Shown: one piece after another, positions 9,765 through 18,720 of the stretch
Layout of the letters: the number at the start of each line of letters is the position of its first letter
Numbering within the stretch: position 1 is the first letter of the stretch
Assembly: GCA_022844485.1 (NCBI GenBank)
Contig: JALHLQ010000009.1
Location: 62,001-126,000 of the forward strand
Length of the DNA stretch: 64,000 bases
Source: Xanthobacteraceae bacterium
Lineage (GTDB): Bacteria > Pseudomonadota > Alphaproteobacteria > Rhizobiales > Xanthobacteraceae
Reading direction: 5' to 3'
Made by a program: the position numbers and the translations under genes
Notes under the pieces: generated by a model
Database searches by the model: none
What the model saw: only the letters and a program-made list of their open reading frames with translations
Told to the model about the DNA's origin: nothing

Positions 9765-9834
9765 ATCGGGTTCGAGGCGGTCCCACACATTTCTTTCTCC
9801 CCCTGAAGGGGAGAGTTCTGTCGAGTTTTTCGCC

Positions 9835-10878
<1,044 letters not shown>

Positions 10879-10914
10879 GCTCGCGCCGACATTGTGAAAG
10901 TGCTAGGAGGGGGC

Positions 10915-11130
10915 ATGACGACAACAACCGAAAAAGCCGCCGCCGCGTTGGAGCTTTTGCCCGAAGAAATGCGAGAGCCTGCCGTCGCTTATTTAATCGA
11001 ACAAGCCGAGAAATATCGCGCGCTGAAACAGGAGCTTGACAAAGGGTTGGATGACGTGCGGGCAGGCCGGGTGAAAGAGTGGGATTTTGCGGAATTTCTC
11101 CGCAGGGCGCGGTTGTCTGCTCCGCGCTGA
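10915..11130 (+). CDS. Putative antitoxin of a ParD/ParE-like toxin-antitoxin pair
   Basis: A 71-residue acidic helical protein with a near-perfect AGGAGG Shine-Dalgarno five bases before the ATG. The C-terminal part (LDKGLDDVRAGRVKEWDFAEFLRRAR) resembles the toxin-wrapping tail of ParD-type antitoxins. No clear ribbon-helix-helix DNA-binding segment is visible at the N-terminus, so autoregulation may differ from classical ParD. It is followed after nine bases by a ParE-like toxin. The call rests mainly on this pairing and the tail motif. Confidence 0.72.
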   Translation: MTTTTEKAAAALELLPEEMREPAVAYLIEQAEKYRALKQELDKGLDDVRAGRVKEWDFAEFLRRARLSAPR

Positions 11131-11139
11131 CCACGACGC

Positions 11140-11430
11140 ATGAAGGTCTTCATTTCGGATGCCGCGGAAAATGACCTGCTGCACATCATTCGATATCTGT
11201 CAGATAATAACACAGCGGCCGCAGGGCGACTGGCGCGCGACATCAACGAGAAGTTCACGGACCTTGCTCAATTTCCATTCATCGGGCGAGAGCGTTCAAG
11301 TCTCGGCGATGGTTTGCGCAGCGTTGTCGCCGGCATGCATGTTATTTTCTACGAGGTCCAGCACGAGCGAATTGTGATCGTGCGCGTGCTCGACGGACGT
11401 CGGGATATCGATGCGGAATTTCAGCGATGA
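11140..11430 (+). CDS. ParE/RelE-superfamily toxin
   Basis: A 96-residue protein with the ParE-like fold signature: MKVFISDAAENDLLHIIRYL, then FPFIGRERSSLGDGLRSVVAGMHVIFYEV and a final VRVLDGRRDI strand. ParE toxins poison gyrase; RelE relatives cleave mRNA; the sequence alone does not distinguish the activity with certainty, though the spacing fits ParE better. It lies nine bases after its putative antitoxin. Its TGA overlaps the ATG of ybgC (ATGA, 11427-11430), so translation of the tol-pal operon's first gene may be coupled to toxin translation. Confidence 0.82.
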   Translation: MKVFISDAAENDLLHIIRYLSDNNTAAAGRLARDINEKFTDLAQFPFIGRERSSLGDGLRSVVAGMHVIFYEVQHERIVIVRVLDGRRDIDAEFQR

Positions 11431-11900
11431 CAGAGGGCTCAGTCTGCCTCGACGGCGAAATCCGTGGCGGGCGGCATACAATGCCGATCCGCATCTATTA
11501 CGAAGACACGGATTTCACGGGGATCGTCTATCACGCAAGCTATCTGCGCTTCATGGAGCGCGGGCGCACGAACTATCTGCGCCTGATCGGCGCCGATCAC
11601 CGCGCGCTGTTCGAGGAGACGGCAAGGGAAGCTCCGGGCTTCGCCTTCGTCGTGCGCTCCATGGGCATCGAGTTCCTGAAGCCCGGCAAAATGGACGACG
11701 TGCTGCTCGTCGTCACCGAGCCGCAAGACGTGAAAGGCGCGTCGGTCACCCTGCGCCAGCGCGTGATGCGCGGCGAGGACACGCTGGTCGAGGCGTCCGT
11801 GAGAGTGGCGTTCGTCTCGGCGGGCCGCGCGCAACGCATCCCAAAGCCGCTGCGTATCGCCATGCAGGCGGATCGGGAGCGGACCAGCGCCGCGTCCTGA
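11427..11900 (+). CDS. ybgC: Tol-Pal-associated acyl-CoA thioesterase YbgC
   Basis: A 157-residue hot-dog-fold thioesterase with the YbgC signature YYEDTDFTGIVYHASYLRFMERGR. The Asp in EDTDFTG is the catalytic residue of the 4-hydroxybenzoyl-CoA thioesterase class. YbgC typically starts the tol-pal operon. The start at 11427 keeps the LDGEIRGGRH segment that I recall as conserved in alphaproteobacterial homologues; an internal ATG at 11481 would give a shorter 139-residue form. In most genomes tolQ follows directly, but here a TetR/DUF2852 pair lies between. Confidence 0.9.
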   Translation: MTEGSVCLDGEIRGGRHTMPIRIYYEDTDFTGIVYHASYLRFMERGRTNYLRLIGADHRALFEETAREAPGFAFVVRSMGIEFLKPGKMDDVLLVVTEPQDVKGASVTLRQRVMRGEDTLVEASVRVAFVSAGRAQRIPKPLRIAMQADRERTSAAS

Positions 11901-11958
11901 TCGCGAAGTGGAAGGCCGGCATCGACGCGGCGGCCGGACTCATGTAAGAGCCATTCAC

Positions 11959-12624
11959 ATGACCTGGAAACCTGGCGGTCGCTGGGGCCCGCGCGGCTAC
12001 CACCACGGCAATCTCAAGGAAGCGCTGATGCGCGCAGCGCTCGAGCTGATTGCCGAAAAAGGGCCGGCCGGTTTCACCTTTGCCGAGGCGGCGCGCTCGG
12101 CCGGGGTGAGCCCGGCTGCGCCCTACCGCCATTTCCGCGACCGCGACGAGCTCTTGGCCAATGTCGCCATGCGCGGCTTCGCGCAGTTCGAGGCGGCGCT
12201 GGCGAAAGCATGGGAACACGGCCGTCCGCATCCGTTCGCGGCCTTCGAGCGGCTTGGTCGCGCCTATCTTCAATTCGCCCGCGACGAGCCCGCCTACTAT
12301 TCGGCGATGTTCGAAGCCGGCGTGCCCGTCGATTCGAGCCCGGAACTGCGGCAGGCGGGCGAGCGCGCCTTTGGCGTTCTGCGCAATGCGACCGAAGCGC
12401 TGATCGCGCTCATCCCCGCGAGTTCGCGACCGCCCGCCATGATGGTGGCGCTGCACATCTGGGCGCTCTCGCACGGCATCGCGTCGCTCTTTGGCCGCGG
12501 CGATGCCGCACGGCGCTCATTGCCGATGACGTCCGAAGATCTTCTGGAGGCCGGCATGCTCGTCTATCTGCAAGGGCTCGGCTTTCCCGACGACGCGCGC
12601 GGAGAATTGAAGAAGGCCCCTTGA
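11959..12624 (+). CDS. TetR-family transcriptional regulator
   Basis: A 221-residue TetR repressor. The N-terminal HTH is clear: NLKEALMRAALELIAEKGPAGFTFAEAARSAGVSPAAPYRHFRDRDELL (about residues 15-63), followed by an all-helical ligand and dimer domain containing DEPAYYSAMF and the AHIWALSHGIASL-type motif seen in the WHG-domain group. The ATG at 11959 is chosen because the conserved HTH begins 14 residues later. It lies 58 bases after ybgC and is followed by a palindrome and a DUF2852 gene, its likely regulatory target. The ligand is unknown. Confidence 0.87.
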   Translation: MTWKPGGRWGPRGYHHGNLKEALMRAALELIAEKGPAGFTFAEAARSAGVSPAAPYRHFRDRDELLANVAMRGFAQFEAALAKAWEHGRPHPFAAFERLGRAYLQFARDEPAYYSAMFEAGVPVDSSPELRQAGERAFGVLRNATEALIALIPASSRPPAMMVALHIWALSHGIASLFGRGDAARRSLPMTSEDLLEAGMLVYLQGLGFPDDARGELKKAP

Positions 12625-12646
12625 CGGCCGCCGGTTTTGCACTAAT

Positions 12647-12667
12647 GTAAATGTTATAAACATTCAC
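12647..12667. promoter_or_regulatory. Palindrome, likely TetR operator before the DUF2852 gene
   Basis: An AT-rich inverted repeat in a GC-rich background: arms GTaAATGT and ACATTcAC flank a TATAA spacer. The central five bases of each arm pair perfectly, as do the outer two, with one mismatch. It lies 17 bases before the DUF2852 start codon, overlapping the likely core promoter and just after the TetR gene. Size and form fit a TetR operator. Binding by the neighbouring regulator is inference. Confidence 0.55.
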
Positions 12668-12684
12668 GAGGAGGCCGCTTCGCC

Positions 12685-13080
12685 ATGACCCTCACTGCCA
12701 AACTCGACGAACTTGGAATGCCTGCCTGGATTGCGCTGATGGTGATGGCCTTCATCGTGTTCTGGCCATTAGGGCTCGCAGTCCTCGCCTATCTGATATG
12801 GAGCGGAAGAATGGGATGCTGGAAGAACAGCCGCCATGGCGGCTGGAAGGCCGAAATGTCGCGCATGCGCGACGGCGGCTTCTGGGGCGCGCAGCGCACG
12901 AGCGGCAACCGCGCCTTCGACGAATATCGAACAGAGACGTTGCGGCGACTGGAGGGGGAGCAGCGGGAGTTCCACGACTTTCTCGCTCGCCTGCGCATGG
13001 CCAAGGACAAAGTCGAGTTCGACCAGTTCATGGCCGAGCGGCGCTCGAAGCCAGAGCCTGAGTCCCGCGCGCAGCCTTAA
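12685..13080 (+). CDS. DUF2852 membrane protein
   Basis: A 131-residue protein. One long hydrophobic segment (about residues 13-38: WIALMVMAFIVFWPLGLAVL) is followed by a basic, Gly/Trp-rich stretch (WKNSRHGGWKAEMSRM) and a helical C-terminus (FDEYRTETLRRLEGEQREFHDFLARLR). This is the layout of DUF2852, a family frequent in Rhizobiales and of unknown function. The GAGGAGG ribosome site lies about 10 bases before the ATG. It is probably controlled by the adjacent TetR through the palindrome in its promoter. Confidence 0.82.
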   Translation: MTLTAKLDELGMPAWIALMVMAFIVFWPLGLAVLAYLIWSGRMGCWKNSRHGGWKAEMSRMRDGGFWGAQRTSGNRAFDEYRTETLRRLEGEQREFHDFLARLRMAKDKVEFDQFMAERRSKPEPESRAQP

Positions 13081-13423
13081 TGCCTGCTGCCGATACGGGG
13101 CAGATGCCAGCCGTCCGTCTCGATCGAGGCGGGCGGCTTCGTGCGTCTGCAGCCGGAGAAAGACGGCTTCGTGTGCCCCGCTTGCCCGCTAACGATTCGT
13201 TAACCGCAATCGCCTCTGGTTGGAGTCGAGAGACCCGCGTGGAGGTGCCCTAGTTTGGACAAATTCAGCGCAGAATCCGTCCCCTGCCGCTGGCGGACGG
13301 CTGGGTTCTTCGCGAATGTCGGGATGAGTCGGGGGCGGGTCGTTCTGCCTTCACGCTCACGTCCGGCTCTGGCGCGCACTGGTGCGAACCATCCATCCGC
13401 GGACAGCCGAGAGGGTGCCGCTC
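13081..13423 (+). other. Intergenic region before tolQ containing a long GU-wobble hairpin
   Basis: These 343 bases contain no gene with usable codons and start site. At 13110-13137 GCCGTCCGTCTCGA is followed directly by TCGAGGCGGGCGGC. All 14 positions pair in + strand RNA, two of them as G-U, so the hairpin is stable only when transcribed rightwards. It lacks a U tract, so it is not a classical intrinsic terminator. Further on are GANTC sites (GATTC near 13196, GAGTC near 13224) and a TTAACC at about 13199, probably within the tolQ promoter. Confidence 0.5.
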
Positions 13424-14137
13424 ATGAATCCTGCCGACGTAGCGCAGTCGGCGCTGCCGCTCACGTCCTCCGATTTGTCGCTTTGGGGGCTTTTCTGGTC
13501 GGCGCATTTCGTCGTCAAGGCGGTGATGCTCGGGCTCGTGATCTGCTCGATCTGGGTTTGGGCGATCGCGATCGACAAAGTTCTGCTCTATGGGCGCACG
13601 CGCCGCGCCATGGATCGCTTCGAGAAGGTGTTCTGGTCGGGACAGTCGCTGGAAGAGCTGTATCGCCAACTTTCACCGCGCCCCACGCATTCCATGGCGG
13701 CACTTTTCATTGCCGCCATGCGCGAGTGGAAGCGCAGCATCGAGGGCCAGGCGCGCTCGTTCGCGGGCTTGCAGATGCGCATCGAGAAGGTGATGGACGT
13801 GACGATCGCGCGCGAGGTGGAGCGGCTCGAACGGCGGTTGCTGGTGCTTGCGACGGTGGGCTCAGCGGGACCCTTCATTGGACTCTTCGGCACGGTATGG
13901 GGGATCATGACCAGCTTTCAGTCGATCGCCGCGTCAAAAAACACCTCCCTCGCCGTGGTTGCGCCCGGCATTGCGGAAGCTCTCTTCGCCACCGCGATCG
14001 GCCTCGTGGCGGCCATTCCGGCGACGATTTTCTATAACAAGTTCACCTCCGAGGTGAACAAGCAGGCGCAGCGGCTCGAAGGATTTGCCGACGAGTTCGC
14101 GGCCATCCTGTCGCGCCAGATCGACGAGCGCGACTGA
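13424..14137 (+). CDS. tolQ: Tol-Pal system inner membrane protein TolQ
   Basis: A 237-residue MotA/TolQ/ExbB-family proton channel subunit. Three membrane segments are visible: about residues 25-50 (AHFVVKAVMLGLVICSIWVW), and the later pair in LLVLATVGSAGPFIGLFGTVWGIMTSF and IAEALFATAIGLVAAIPATIFYN. The GxFGTVWGIM motif is characteristic. The start MNPADVAQSAL at 13424 (SD GAGGG) is chosen over upstream in-frame GTGs. TolQR uses the proton-motive force to energise TolA during outer membrane constriction. Confidence 0.95.
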   Translation: MNPADVAQSALPLTSSDLSLWGLFWSAHFVVKAVMLGLVICSIWVWAIAIDKVLLYGRTRRAMDRFEKVFWSGQSLEELYRQLSPRPTHSMAALFIAAMREWKRSIEGQARSFAGLQMRIEKVMDVTIAREVERLERRLLVLATVGSAGPFIGLFGTVWGIMTSFQSIAASKNTSLAVVAPGIAEALFATAIGLVAAIPATIFYNKFTSEVNKQAQRLEGFADEFAAILSRQIDERD

Positions 14138-14147
14138 GGAAAGAAAC

Positions 14148-14597
14148 ATGGGTGTGAACGGACCCGGCGCAGTCCCGGTCGGCAAGCGGCGGCACCGCCG
14201 GCGGGCTGTCATGAGCGAGATCAACGTCACGCCCTTCGTGGACGTGATGCTCGTGCTGCTCATCATCTTCATGATCTCGGCGCCGCTGCTGACCGTCGGC
14301 GTGCCGATCGATCTCCCGCAGACGCAAGCAAAAGGACTCGATCAGGATCGCGAGCCCTTGACGGTTTCGGTGAACGTCAAAGGCGAAGTCTACTTGCAGA
14401 ACTCAGAGATCAAGGTCGAGGACCTCGTGTCCAAGCTGAAAGCCATCACGGAAGCGCGTGGCGGGCTCGACGAGCGAATCTATGTCCGGGGCGATCGTAA
14501 GGTAGATTATGGGACCGTGATGCGGGTGATGGGGCGGCTCTCGGCCGCCGGCTTCCGCCGCGTCGCGCTGGTGACGGAGGTCGAGCAGGGCTCGTGA
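14148..14597 (+). CDS. tolR: Tol-Pal system protein TolR
   Basis: A 149-residue ExbD/TolR protein with one transmembrane helix (VDVMLVLLIIFMISAPLL). The essential channel aspartate lies in INVTPFVDVMLVLLIIFM, and the periplasmic domain contains the family's RGDRKVDYGTVMRVM. ATG at 14148 follows GAGGAAAGAA; an in-frame upstream start would give residues unlike the family. It starts 10 bases after tolQ. It partners TolQ in proton-driven energisation of TolA. Confidence 0.95.
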   Translation: MGVNGPGAVPVGKRRHRRRAVMSEINVTPFVDVMLVLLIIFMISAPLLTVGVPIDLPQTQAKGLDQDREPLTVSVNVKGEVYLQNSEIKVEDLVSKLKAITEARGGLDERIYVRGDRKVDYGTVMRVMGRLSAAGFRRVALVTEVEQGS

Positions 14598-14610
14598 CGG
14601 TCAGGGGGAG

Positions 14611-15531
14611 ATGAAAACCGGGCTCACCATATCGGCGTCGGCGCACGCCGCGGCGCTTCTCTGGGGGCTCGTGACGTTCTCGACCAAGCCGTATGAAACG
14701 GCTCCTGTCGATTCGCTCCCGGTCGACATCATTTCGGATTCGGAGTTCTCGCAGCTCACGGCCGGCAGTAAGACCGCGCAGAAAATCGCAGCGCCGCAGC
14801 CGCTGGTGGAAAAAATCGCGCCGCCCAAGGTCGTCGAGAATCCCGTCCCCAAGGTGGTCGAGCGGCAGGAGGTCATGACCGAGCAGGCCGTACCGACGCC
14901 GCCCGCTCCTCCGGAACCCAAGGTCGTCGAACAGCCGCCTGCGCCGACGCCGCCGCCGCGCCCCGAGCCCAAGCAGGCCGAGACAAAGCAGGAGCCAAAG
15001 AAAACCGATCAGATCGCCGAGGCGCTGAAGAAGGAGGATGCGAAGCGGCCCGAACCGAAGAAGGATGCAACGACGCCGGCGCCGAAGCCGGTGCAGGCGC
15101 AGCCGAAGTTCGACGCCAATCGAATTGCGGCGCTGCTCGACAAGCGCGAGCCGCAGCGGCAAGCCGCAACCGGCGACGTGGTGAACTCCACGGCCTCGCT
15201 CGGCAGCCCGCTCGGCAATGCGCCGAAGCTGTCGCAGAGCGAAATCGACGCACTGCGCGCGCAAATCCAGGCCTGCTGGAATCCACCAGCGGGCGCCGCC
15301 GACGCCAAGGATCTGATTGTCACGGTGCGGCTGCAATTGAAGCTCGACGGGTCGCTCCATGCCGATCCGATCCTCCTCAACCGCGGTGGAAGCCAGTTCT
15401 TCCAGATCGCCGCGGAAAGCGCGTTGCGCGCCATCCGCCGATGCCAGCCCTATCGCCTGCCGGCGGCGAAATACCAGGCCTGGAAGGATGTCGAGGTGAC
15501 ATTCGACCCCCGCGACATGTACCGCGGCTGA
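14611..15531 (+). CDS. tolA: Tol-Pal system energy transducer TolA
   Basis: A 306-residue TolA. It has a short N-terminal membrane anchor (about 4-24), a long Pro/Lys/Glu-rich periplasmic spacer (about 60-170, [17 protein letters not shown] and [13 protein letters not shown] blocks) and a globular C-terminal domain ([15 protein letters not shown]...[21 protein letters not shown]) of the TolA/TonB C type. Two cysteines in the C-domain could form the disulfide known from TolA. It spans the periplasm from TolQR to TolB-Pal. It follows tolR after 13 bases. Confidence 0.93.
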   Translation: MKTGLTISASAHAAALLWGLVTFSTKPYETAPVDSLPVDIISDSEFSQLTAGSKTAQKIAAPQPLVEKIAPPKVVENPVPKVVERQEVMTEQAVPTPPAPPEPKVVEQPPAPTPPPRPEPKQAETKQEPKKTDQIAEALKKEDAKRPEPKKDATTPAPKPVQAQPKFDANRIAALLDKREPQRQAATGDVVNSTASLGSPLGNAPKLSQSEIDALRAQIQACWNPPAGAADAKDLIVTVRLQLKLDGSLHADPILLNRGGSQFFQIAAESALRAIRRCQPYRLPAAKYQAWKDVEVTFDPRDMYRG

Positions 15532-15554
15532 CGCGGGCAAAAAACGAGACGATC

Positions 15555-16928
15555 ATGAGCGAGAATGACACGTGCAGGTTACCTCACCTCAGCCCAAAGA
15601 GGAGTTGTGGAGTCTTGGTGACGCGCCGTTCATTGATGTTGGGCGTTGCCGCTGCAAGCATGCTGGGCGTTCCGCGCGCCGCGCGCGCGCAGCTGAAAAT
15701 CGACGTGACGCAAGGCACGGTCCAGCCCTTGCCGATCGCGCTGGTGGATTTCGTGCCTGCGAGCGGGGGAGATGTCGACGTCGCGCGCGGCGTCACGCAG
15801 GTGATTACGAGCAATCTCCGCCGCTCGGGCCTCTTCGCTCCGATCGATCCGGCGGCCTATATCGAGCGCATCACAAACATCGATGCTGTGCCGCGCTTTC
15901 CCGATTGGCGCGCGATCAATGCGCAGGGACTCGTCACCGGGCGGATGACGCGCCAGGGGGACGGGCGGCTGAAGGCCGAATTCCGCCTGTGGGATGTTTT
16001 CGCCGGACAGCAACTGATGGGGCAGCAATACTTCACGACGCCTGAGAACTGGCGGCGCATTGCGCACATCATCTCGGATCAAATCTATCATCGGCTGACC
16101 GGCGAAAAGGGCTACTTCGATACGCGGATCGTGTTCGTCGACGAGACCGGTCCGAAGGACCGCCGCGTAAAGCGCCTGGCCATCATGGACCAGGACGGCG
16201 CGGGCGTGCGCTATCTGACGCGCGGCGAGGATCTTGTGTTGACCCCGCGCTTCTCGCCGACGACGCAGGAAATCACCTACATGTCTTACGGAGGAGCCGA
16301 TCCTCGGGTCTTCCTGCTCAATATCGAGACGGGCCAACGCGAGATCGTCGGCAATTTTCCCGGAATGACGTTCTCGCCACGCTTCTCACCCGACGGACAG
16401 CGCGTCATCATGAGCCTGCAGCAGGGCTCGCACTCGAATATTTTCGTCATGGACTTGCGGTCGAAGGCGACGACGCGGTTGACGGACACGCCGGCAATCG
16501 ACACCGCGCCGTCCTATTCGCCGGATGGCGCGCGCATCTGCTTCGAATCGGACCGCGGGGGGCGGCAGCAGATCTATGTCATGGGCGCGAACGGCGGAGC
16601 GGCGCAGCGCATCAGCTTCGGCGAAGGTTCGTATTCGACGCCGGTCTGGTCGCCGCGCGGCGACGCGATCGCCTTCACCAAGCAGCACGGGGGCAAGTTC
16701 GCGATCGGCGTGATGCGGCCGGATGGGCAAGGCGAGCGCATCCTCGCGGAAGGCTTTCACAACGAGGGCCCGACCTGGGCGCCGAACGGGCGCGTGCTGA
16801 TGTTCTTCCGCGATCCGGGCGGCAATGCCGGGCCGGGTCTTTACACCGTCGATGTCACCGGGCGGAACGAGCAGCGCATTCCAACGCCGAGCTTCGCCTC
16901 CGACCCGGCCTGGTCGCCGTTATTGTGA
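15555..16928 (+). CDS. tolB: Tol-Pal system beta-propeller protein TolB
   Basis: A 457-residue periplasmic protein. After a probable export signal ([15 protein letters not shown]...ARA, with a twin-arginine-like RR), an N-terminal domain precedes five to six WD40-like/PD40 blades ([65 protein letters not shown] and [14 protein letters not shown]). TolB binds Pal and the TolA C-terminus. ATG at 15555 is proposed; a GTG at 15618, just before the RR motif, would give a signal of more normal length and cannot be excluded. Confidence 0.94.
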   Translation: MSENDTCRLPHLSPKRSCGVLVTRRSLMLGVAAASMLGVPRAARAQLKIDVTQGTVQPLPIALVDFVPASGGDVDVARGVTQVITSNLRRSGLFAPIDPAAYIERITNIDAVPRFPDWRAINAQGLVTGRMTRQGDGRLKAEFRLWDVFAGQQLMGQQYFTTPENWRRIAHIISDQIYHRLTGEKGYFDTRIVFVDETGPKDRRVKRLAIMDQDGAGVRYLTRGEDLVLTPRFSPTTQEITYMSYGGADPRVFLLNIETGQREIVGNFPGMTFSPRFSPDGQRVIMSLQQGSHSNIFVMDLRSKATTRLTDTPAIDTAPSYSPDGARICFESDRGGRQQIYVMGANGGAAQRISFGEGSYSTPVWSPRGDAIAFTKQHGGKFAIGVMRPDGQGERILAEGFHNEGPTWAPNGRVLMFFRDPGGNAGPGLYTVDVTGRNEQRIPTPSFASDPAWSPLL

Positions 16929-17016
16929 GGGTAATCCGCCACAATTGACTACCGGATCGCGATCCGTCCTCATTACGGGAATATTCGACCAATCAACCGA
17001 GCTTAAGGAGCATCCA

Positions 17017-18027
17017 ATGACGTCGTCACCTTCTGCCGGCGTGCTGCTGATCCTCGGCCTCGCAGGAGCCAGCTCGGGGGCGCTCGCCGCGGACGCCTTC
17101 GGTCCCGTCGGCGCTAAAGCGACAATCAGCGTCGAGTATTTGTACGAGTCGGAGGGCAGCAAGGCGCCGGAAAAGTACGATAGCCGCGTATGGCGCGTCC
17201 GGCGCAGCGTGACCATAACTGGCGAACTGGCCTCGCATGCCGCGACGGCGGTTCCAACCGTTCAGCCGATCGACGCCAATCAGATGGCGCAACTCAAGGG
17301 TCTGGAAGCCAAGAGCCAACTGATGGCGGGCCAGATGGCGCCAATGATGGGCCATATCGAGAAGATTATGGCGAAGTGCGGTCATGACGAGGCCTGCATT
17401 ACGCGCGAGACGCAGAAACTCGGCTTCGGCATGCAAGGCACGCCGGACATGGAAGCAGCCCGCAAGACGCAAAAGAATCTTCCCGACCTGCAGCCCGGCG
17501 CGCCTCGTTATCAGGCTTGGCGACAGACCGCGCAAAAGGGCAGCTACGCGATCGATGAGACGGTGCACATTGTCTTCGGCGATCCAGTCTGCCCAGATTT
17601 GCGCTGCACGCGCGATGAGACGCGCAAGGGCGGGGGCGATCTCCCGCTAAGGCCGCCGAGCGGGTCGGACAAGGAAAAGGCTGCTGCTGCCGTCGGTTTC
17701 TCGGCCATCGAGGTGGACAATGTCAGAAAAACGCTGTCGCTCGTGCTGCCGGCTCCGTTACTGCCGCTGCCGTTTACGGAGATTGTGAAGACCAACCTAC
17801 CTCAATCATCCTCCATGACGGGCCAAACCGGTCTCCACGCGCCGCCCAGCACACAGCAGAAGCTGCACAGTTTTCGCTTGCCGCCCGAGAGCAAGCCGGA
17901 CAAGCCTTTCACCGTGCCGATCAAGGGCGATTGGCGCAGTCAGGCGGGCGAGCAGGTCGCGCATCTGAAAGGCAATTTCGGCGAAGCCGGGAAGCTCACT
18001 GTGCGCTGGCGCTTCCAGGTGCAGTGA
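17017..18027 (+). CDS. Secreted protein of unknown function between tolB and pal
   Basis: A 336-residue protein with a cleavable signal peptide (about 1-26, LLILGLAGASSGALAADA). The mature part carries two cysteine pairs, CGHDEAC (near 127) and CPDLRC (near 196), which suggest periplasmic disulfides; a Met/Gln-rich helical stretch (LMAGQMAPMMGHIEKIMAK) and a beta-rich C-terminus. No known domain was recognised. AAGGAG lies before the ATG. It interrupts the usual tolB-pal adjacency on the same strand, so a role in the envelope is plausible but inferred only from position and export. Confidence 0.75.
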   Translation: MTSSPSAGVLLILGLAGASSGALAADAFGPVGAKATISVEYLYESEGSKAPEKYDSRVWRVRRSVTITGELASHAATAVPTVQPIDANQMAQLKGLEAKSQLMAGQMAPMMGHIEKIMAKCGHDEACITRETQKLGFGMQGTPDMEAARKTQKNLPDLQPGAPRYQAWRQTAQKGSYAIDETVHIVFGDPVCPDLRCTRDETRKGGGDLPLRPPSGSDKEKAAAAVGFSAIEVDNVRKTLSLVLPAPLLPLPFTEIVKTNLPQSSSMTGQTGLHAPPSTQQKLHSFRLPPESKPDKPFTVPIKGDWRSQAGEQVAHLKGNFGEAGKLTVRWRFQVQ

Positions 18028-18182
18028 TACGCGATTGCGTTCACATGACAAGCCGGCTACCGGCCATCCATCGCGACTTGATAGCGCCAAACGCGCTTTC
18101 TCGCCTCCGAGGTTAAGCGCATTCGTTGCCCGTTTGGGTCTTGGTTGACGTCGTTTCGTAACGTTGCGGCACAAAATCAGAA

Positions 18183-18203
18183 GGGGCCCGAAGGCCCGTT
18201 TTC
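18183..18203. terminator. Putative bidirectional hairpin terminator
   Basis: GGGCC (18184-18188) and GGCCC (18193-18197) pair around a four-base loop that reads CGAA on the + strand and the very stable TTCG on the minus strand. GTTTTC follows on the + side and a moderately T-rich CTTCTGATTTTG on the minus side. It lies between the ends of the 336-residue secreted protein and the convergent Gly-rich small gene. Confidence 0.55.
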
Positions 18204-18212
18204 GATATCGTT

Positions 18213-18428
18213 TCAGCACTTGCCGGCTGCGTGGTCGCGTGGTTCACAGGGACGATTGCCGCTGCTCGGCGCGCCGCTCTGCGTGCCGCCGCCGCCAACG
18301 CCGCCAATGGTGCCAGCGCTGCCGCTGCTGCCGTTACCGCCGCCCGCCCCCTGGGCGAGGGCGAGACCGATGTTTCCGGCAACCAGCATCGCCGCCAAAG
18401 CGCCCATCGTCAGCCATCTCAACTTCAT
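18213..18428 (-). CDS. Small secreted glycine/serine-rich protein
   Basis: A 71-residue protein with a textbook signal peptide (MKLRWLTMGALAAMLVAGNIGLALA-Q, cleavage after about residue 25). The mature part of about 45 residues is composed of Gly, Ser, Ala and Pro (GGGNGSSGSAGTIGGVGGGG) and has one Cys before the end and one at the very end. A perfect GAGGAGG Shine-Dalgarno precedes the ATG by six bases, so it is very likely translated. It is transcribed against the surrounding tol-pal genes. Function unknown. Confidence 0.7.
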   Translation of the reverse strand: MKLRWLTMGALAAMLVAGNIGLALAQGAGGGNGSSGSAGTIGGVGGGGTQSGAPSSGNRPCEPRDHAAGKC

Positions 18429-18447
18429 TCAGGCCTCCTCAGTTGTT

Positions 18448-18470
18448 CCCAACGCCGAAGTGGCGTTGGG
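18448..18470 (-). promoter_or_regulatory. Perfect hairpin just upstream of the Gly-rich gene's ribosome site
   Basis: CCCAACGCC and GGCGTTGGG form a perfect nine-base-pair stem around a five-base loop. On the minus strand it ends eight bases before GAGGAGG of the small secreted protein gene, so it is in that gene's 5' leader. It could stabilise the leader or be a terminator of something upstream; it has no T tract. Confidence 0.5.
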
Positions 18471-18720
18471 TGAGGCCAACGAACCGCCAGAGAAGCCGTT
18501 CCGGATCTGGGGAGATTTTGTGGGCTCGCGCCGAAGCGCAGGAACCTGACCAGAAGCCGCCGCATTCAGGGCGCATTAACCATTCGAAAAGGTTTAGGCC
18601 GATTCCGCCCCTTAGCGGGGTCGGCGCAAGGCCCCATCAAGGTTGACGGAACGTTCGCTTAAGAAACGACCGATAGACCATTGGGCAGGTCCGGCAATGC
18701 TGGGGTTAGGAGGCACCGGA

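Noticed and set aside
9797..9812. CTCCCC-TGAA-GGGGAG hairpin between ruvA and ruvB as a terminator
   Set aside because: Six-base stem with a very weak T tract inside a conserved operon; may modulate but is unlikely to end transcription.
13255..14037. A 260-codon frame overlapping tolQ
   Set aside because: Frame-shifted reading of tolQ and its leader; the true product has three membrane helices and the TolQ signature.
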